Below, in pieces: positions 5,447-6,797 of a stretch of DNA of 6,797 bases. Positions within the stretch are counted from its first letter, which is position 1; each line of letters starts with the position of its first letter. This stretch comes from Lachnospiraceae bacterium (GTDB lineage: Bacteria > Bacillota_A > Clostridia > Lachnospirales > Lachnospiraceae). The notes beneath the pieces are model-generated. The model saw nothing but the letters and a program-made list of their open reading frames with translations, was not told the origin of the DNA and did not search any database. The position numbers and the translations under genes are program-made. The stretch lies in assembly GCA_009774465.1 (NCBI GenBank), contig VSNT01000311.1, forward strand, positions 1 to 6,797. The letters run 5' to 3'.

Positions 5447-5644
5447 TCATGCGGTTTGGTTCGGCTGATTGTAACCATAAAACTTTGTTTCCCAAAATGC
5501 CTTTGGCACTTTCCCGGCAACAACAAGATAGCCTTTGCTCTGTAATTCTTCATTTAATTCCCTTATCAGTTTGTAAGCATGACCTTTAGATACTCCTAAT
5601 TCCTTTGCTACATCTTCCGCTGTCATCATGTGGTTTTCTTTCAA
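5447..5644 (-). CDS. xis: Excisionase-like small HTH protein (65 aa)
   Basis: The protein contains a winged-helix/MerR-like helix-turn-helix (MTAEDVAKELGVSKGHAYKLIRELNEELQSKGY, residues 7-39 in outline), the pattern of excisionase-family HTH proteins that bend DNA at att and favour excision. The tail VVAGKVPKAFWETKFYG is the usual short wing. The length is normal for the family. The start is TTG at 5644, supported by GAGAGGG about 7 nt upstream; ATG codons at positions 6 and 7 are alternatives with poorer spacing. It is the first gene of the xis-int unit and directly faces the XRE gene. The frame is intact although int behind it is broken. It could instead act as a transcription regulator. 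Confidence 0.78.
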   Translation of the reverse strand: MKENHMMTAEDVAKELGVSKGHAYKLIRELNEELQSKGYLVVAGKVPKAFWETKFYGYNQPNQTA

Positions 5645-5666
5645 TAAATTTCCCTCTCTTTCATTT

Positions 5667-5693
5667 CTTGTATTATTACAAGTTTTCTTGTAA
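5667..5693. promoter_or_regulatory. Overlapping operator-like inverted repeats
   Basis: Two dyads overlap: CTTGTA, 4 nt, TACAAG (5667-5682) and TTACAAG, TTTT, CTTGTAA (5676-5693). They lie at and just after the expected start of the xis-int transcript, so a bound repressor would block it. The divergent XRE protein is the natural candidate. That pairing is inferred. Confidence 0.6.
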
Positions 5694-5698
5694 TTTGC

Positions 5699-5727
5699 AA
5701 TATATTACATTATTTCTGGTTTGTCAA
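5699..5727 (-). promoter_or_regulatory. Strong sigma-A type promoter of the xis-int operon
   Basis: The minus strand has TTGACA (5722-5727), a 17-bp spacer and TATATT (5699-5704), a perfect -35 and a near-consensus -10 at ideal spacing. It is about 55 nt upstream of the TTG start of the excisionase-like gene. Such strength explains why overlapping operators are needed to keep the operon quiet. Confidence 0.75.
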
Positions 5728-5744
5728 TATGGATTATTAGATTT

Positions 5745-5792
5745 CTTGTAATATATACATTGATTTTTGTATCTACATATGTTACATTATTC
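5745..5792 (+). promoter_or_regulatory. Possible XRE promoter with a third operator half-set
   Basis: CTTGTAA appears again at 5745-5751 within the dyad TGTA, 5 nt, TACA (5747-5759), and ACATATGT lies at 5775-5782. TTACATTATT occurs both here (5783-5792) and at 5705-5714. Candidate promoter boxes for the XRE gene are TTGTAA (5746-5751) with TATCTA (5770-5775), or TTGATT with TACATT; neither is strong. The third site would allow autoregulation. Confidence 0.4.
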
Positions 5793-5809
5793 TAAAAGGA
5801 GGTTGCGAA

Positions 5810-6319
5810 ATGAGATTAGGCGAATATTTTGAGATTGGAAAGCGAATGAAACAAGCCCGAACTAACGCAGGAATTAACCAACGTGATATGTCTTCAAGAC
5901 TTTCTTTGACCAATTCCTCATATTCTAATTATGAAAACGGATATAGTGAACCACCAGTCGAAACAATATTAAAATTTTGTGATACACTTGGAATTACATT
6001 AAATGATTTGTTGGAAGTAAAGATTACTTCAAATAAATCCGCTACTGTAAATACTTTTGCTGATTTTTTTTCTATTCTGATAGATTTAGACCGTAGGGGA
6101 TTGCAAATAAAAGGAAACACTACCTATTCACAAAAAGATAATCAACTAACTGCTCATTTGACATTAGATATACCCAATGCACAGATTGCAACCTTTATTC
6201 CCGACTGGAACAAAGTAAATCAAGCATTAATTTCCGGTAAAATGGATAAAGAAGAATATGATATGTGGCTAGAAGATACTTTGAAATTATTTAATGTGCC
6301 GATTGACGAATACATCTGA
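5810..6319 (+). CDS. XRE-family (Cro/CI-type) transcriptional repressor
   Basis: Residues 8-66 form an HTH_3 domain: GKRMKQARTNAGINQRDMSSRL, then SSYSNYENGYSEPPVETILKFCDTLGITLNDLL, with the typical N-Q (recognition) and Y-E-N-G signature. Residues 70-169 are an extension of unknown fold with a strand-rich part (LQIKGNTTYSQKDNQLTAHLTLDI) and an acidic C-terminus (MDKEEYDMWLEDTLKLFNV), perhaps for dimerisation or ligand sensing. There is no peptidase motif of the LexA/CI type. AAAGGAGG at 5795-5802 fits the ATG at 5810 perfectly. The gene is divergent from xis-int and has dyads between them, so it probably represses that operon and itself. It lies 51 nt upstream of the toxin gene on the same strand and is probably co-transcribed with it. 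Base composition is more AT-rich than that of mob. Confidence 0.9.
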   Translation: MRLGEYFEIGKRMKQARTNAGINQRDMSSRLSLTNSSYSNYENGYSEPPVETILKFCDTLGITLNDLLEVKITSNKSATVNTFADFFSILIDLDRRGLQIKGNTTYSQKDNQLTAHLTLDIPNAQIATFIPDWNKVNQALISGKMDKEEYDMWLEDTLKLFNVPIDEYI

Positions 6320-6370
6320 TCGATATACACTCAATCCAAATACTTTTTGCAAAAAACAAAGGAGATTTGC

Positions 6371-6797
6371 ATGAATATTGACCTTGCGAAAACCCAACAA
6401 TATCTTGAATGGTTCAAAAACAAACTATACCTAAACGCTATTGCGACCTCTGCTAAAAATCGTATCGTATATAGAGGACAAGTATACCGTTGCAACTTAG
6501 GTGTTGGCATTGGTAGTGAGGAATGCAAAGAGCGACCTTGTGTGGTTCTCCAATATAATTCAGCTAACAGAACATCACCTAATACACTGGTTGCACCAAT
6601 AACGCATACCACCTCTACGCTTCCTATTGTTGTACCGATTGCAGAGAAAAAAGACTCTTCCGGCAAACTCATACTTGATGGAAATGTTCTTCTCGGAAAT
6701 ATTACCTGTGTAAGCAAGGCAAGACTTAGCGATTATATTACCGACCTTTCCGCTGATGAAATGAAAGCTGTTGATAAAGCCATTTCTTTATCGCTTG
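6371..6797 (+). CDS. MazF/PemK-family toxin, partial (runs off the window)
   Basis: The 142 visible codons encode an RNA-cleaving MazF-type endoribonuclease. An N-terminal helical extension of about 33 residues precedes the core RGQVYRCNLGVGIGSEECKERPCVVLQ (35-61) and SPNTLVAPITHTTSTLPIVVPI (69-90). By comparison with Bacillus MazF, R55 in KERPC and T78 in APIT would be the catalytic pair. ILDGNVLLGNITCVSKARL (101-119) is the usual C-terminal strand and helix. The frame is open at 6797 with no stop, and little of the usual length should be missing. AAAGGAG lies 6 nt before the ATG at 6371. The gene was not predicted as an open frame because it is cut by the window edge. No small MazE-like antitoxin gene precedes it; the upstream XRE protein takes that position. 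Confidence 0.9.
   Translation, partial: MNIDLAKTQQYLEWFKNKLYLNAIATSAKNRIVYRGQVYRCNLGVGIGSEECKERPCVVLQYNSANRTSPNTLVAPITHTTSTLPIVVPIAEKKDSSGKLILDGNVLLGNITCVSKARLSDYITDLSADEMKAVDKAISLSL

Noticed and set aside
6331..6717. Minus-strand open frame of 128 codons
   Set aside because: It is the antisense shadow of the MazF gene, whose plus-strand translation is clearly recognisable.

Overview
The window is one end of a decayed integrative mobilizable element (IME) in a Firmicutes chromosome, most likely a clostridial gut bacterium of Lachnospiraceae type. The evidence is AT-rich intergenic DNA with strong AAGGAGG-type ribosome binding sites, TTG starts, a MOBV-type Pre/Mob relaxase, a Tn916-like tyrosine integrase with an excisionase-like partner, and the last 17 codons of an EF-Tu gene at one edge. 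No database search was possible, so the organism is an inference.

Layout from left to right. Bases 1-333 look like chromosomal flank without a gene and contain a strong terminator read leftwards (260-291). At 334-390 lies the 3' tip of tuf (minus strand), cut off from the rest of the gene. This is the probable attachment site, with the element extending to its right. Between 409 and 647 there is no gene, but there are paired TAGAGCCA repeats and a perfect 22-bp palindrome. On the minus strand follow a cargo gene of unknown function (648-1184) with its own promoter, a small helical protein gene (1297-1611), the mobilization gene (1633-3003, one in-frame TAG), a roughly 300-bp hairpin-rich region that is a candidate oriT (3004-3313), a RepA-like ATPase/helicase gene (3314-4341, broken), an integrase gene (4451-5432, broken) and an excisionase-like gene (5447-5644). 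A divergent control region (5645-5809) separates these from plus-strand genes for an XRE repressor (5810-6319) and a MazF/PemK toxin that runs off the right edge (6371-6797).

How it would have worked (inference from families). The XRE protein would bind TTACAAG/CTTGTAA-type operators that overlap the start of the xis-int-repA transcript and keep the element silent. When derepressed, Xis and Int would excise the element from tuf, the RepA-like ATPase would help replicate the circle, and the relaxase would nick oriT so that a helper conjugation system could transfer it. The MazF toxin may stabilise the element.

The most unusual point is the pattern of decay. All three mobility genes carry lesions. 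mob has a single nonsense codon. int has lost the segment with its first catalytic arginine and also has a one-base insertion. repA carries three separate insertions of about 18-21 nt within about 150 bp, and each is a near-perfect hairpin. Subtracting 18, 21 and 20 nt restores one 322-residue reading frame. Two of the three hairpins share the arm AAGCCRAT and similar flanks, so they may represent a tiny palindromic repeat family rather than random mutation. The XRE regulator, the toxin, the excisionase-like gene and the cargo gene remain intact.
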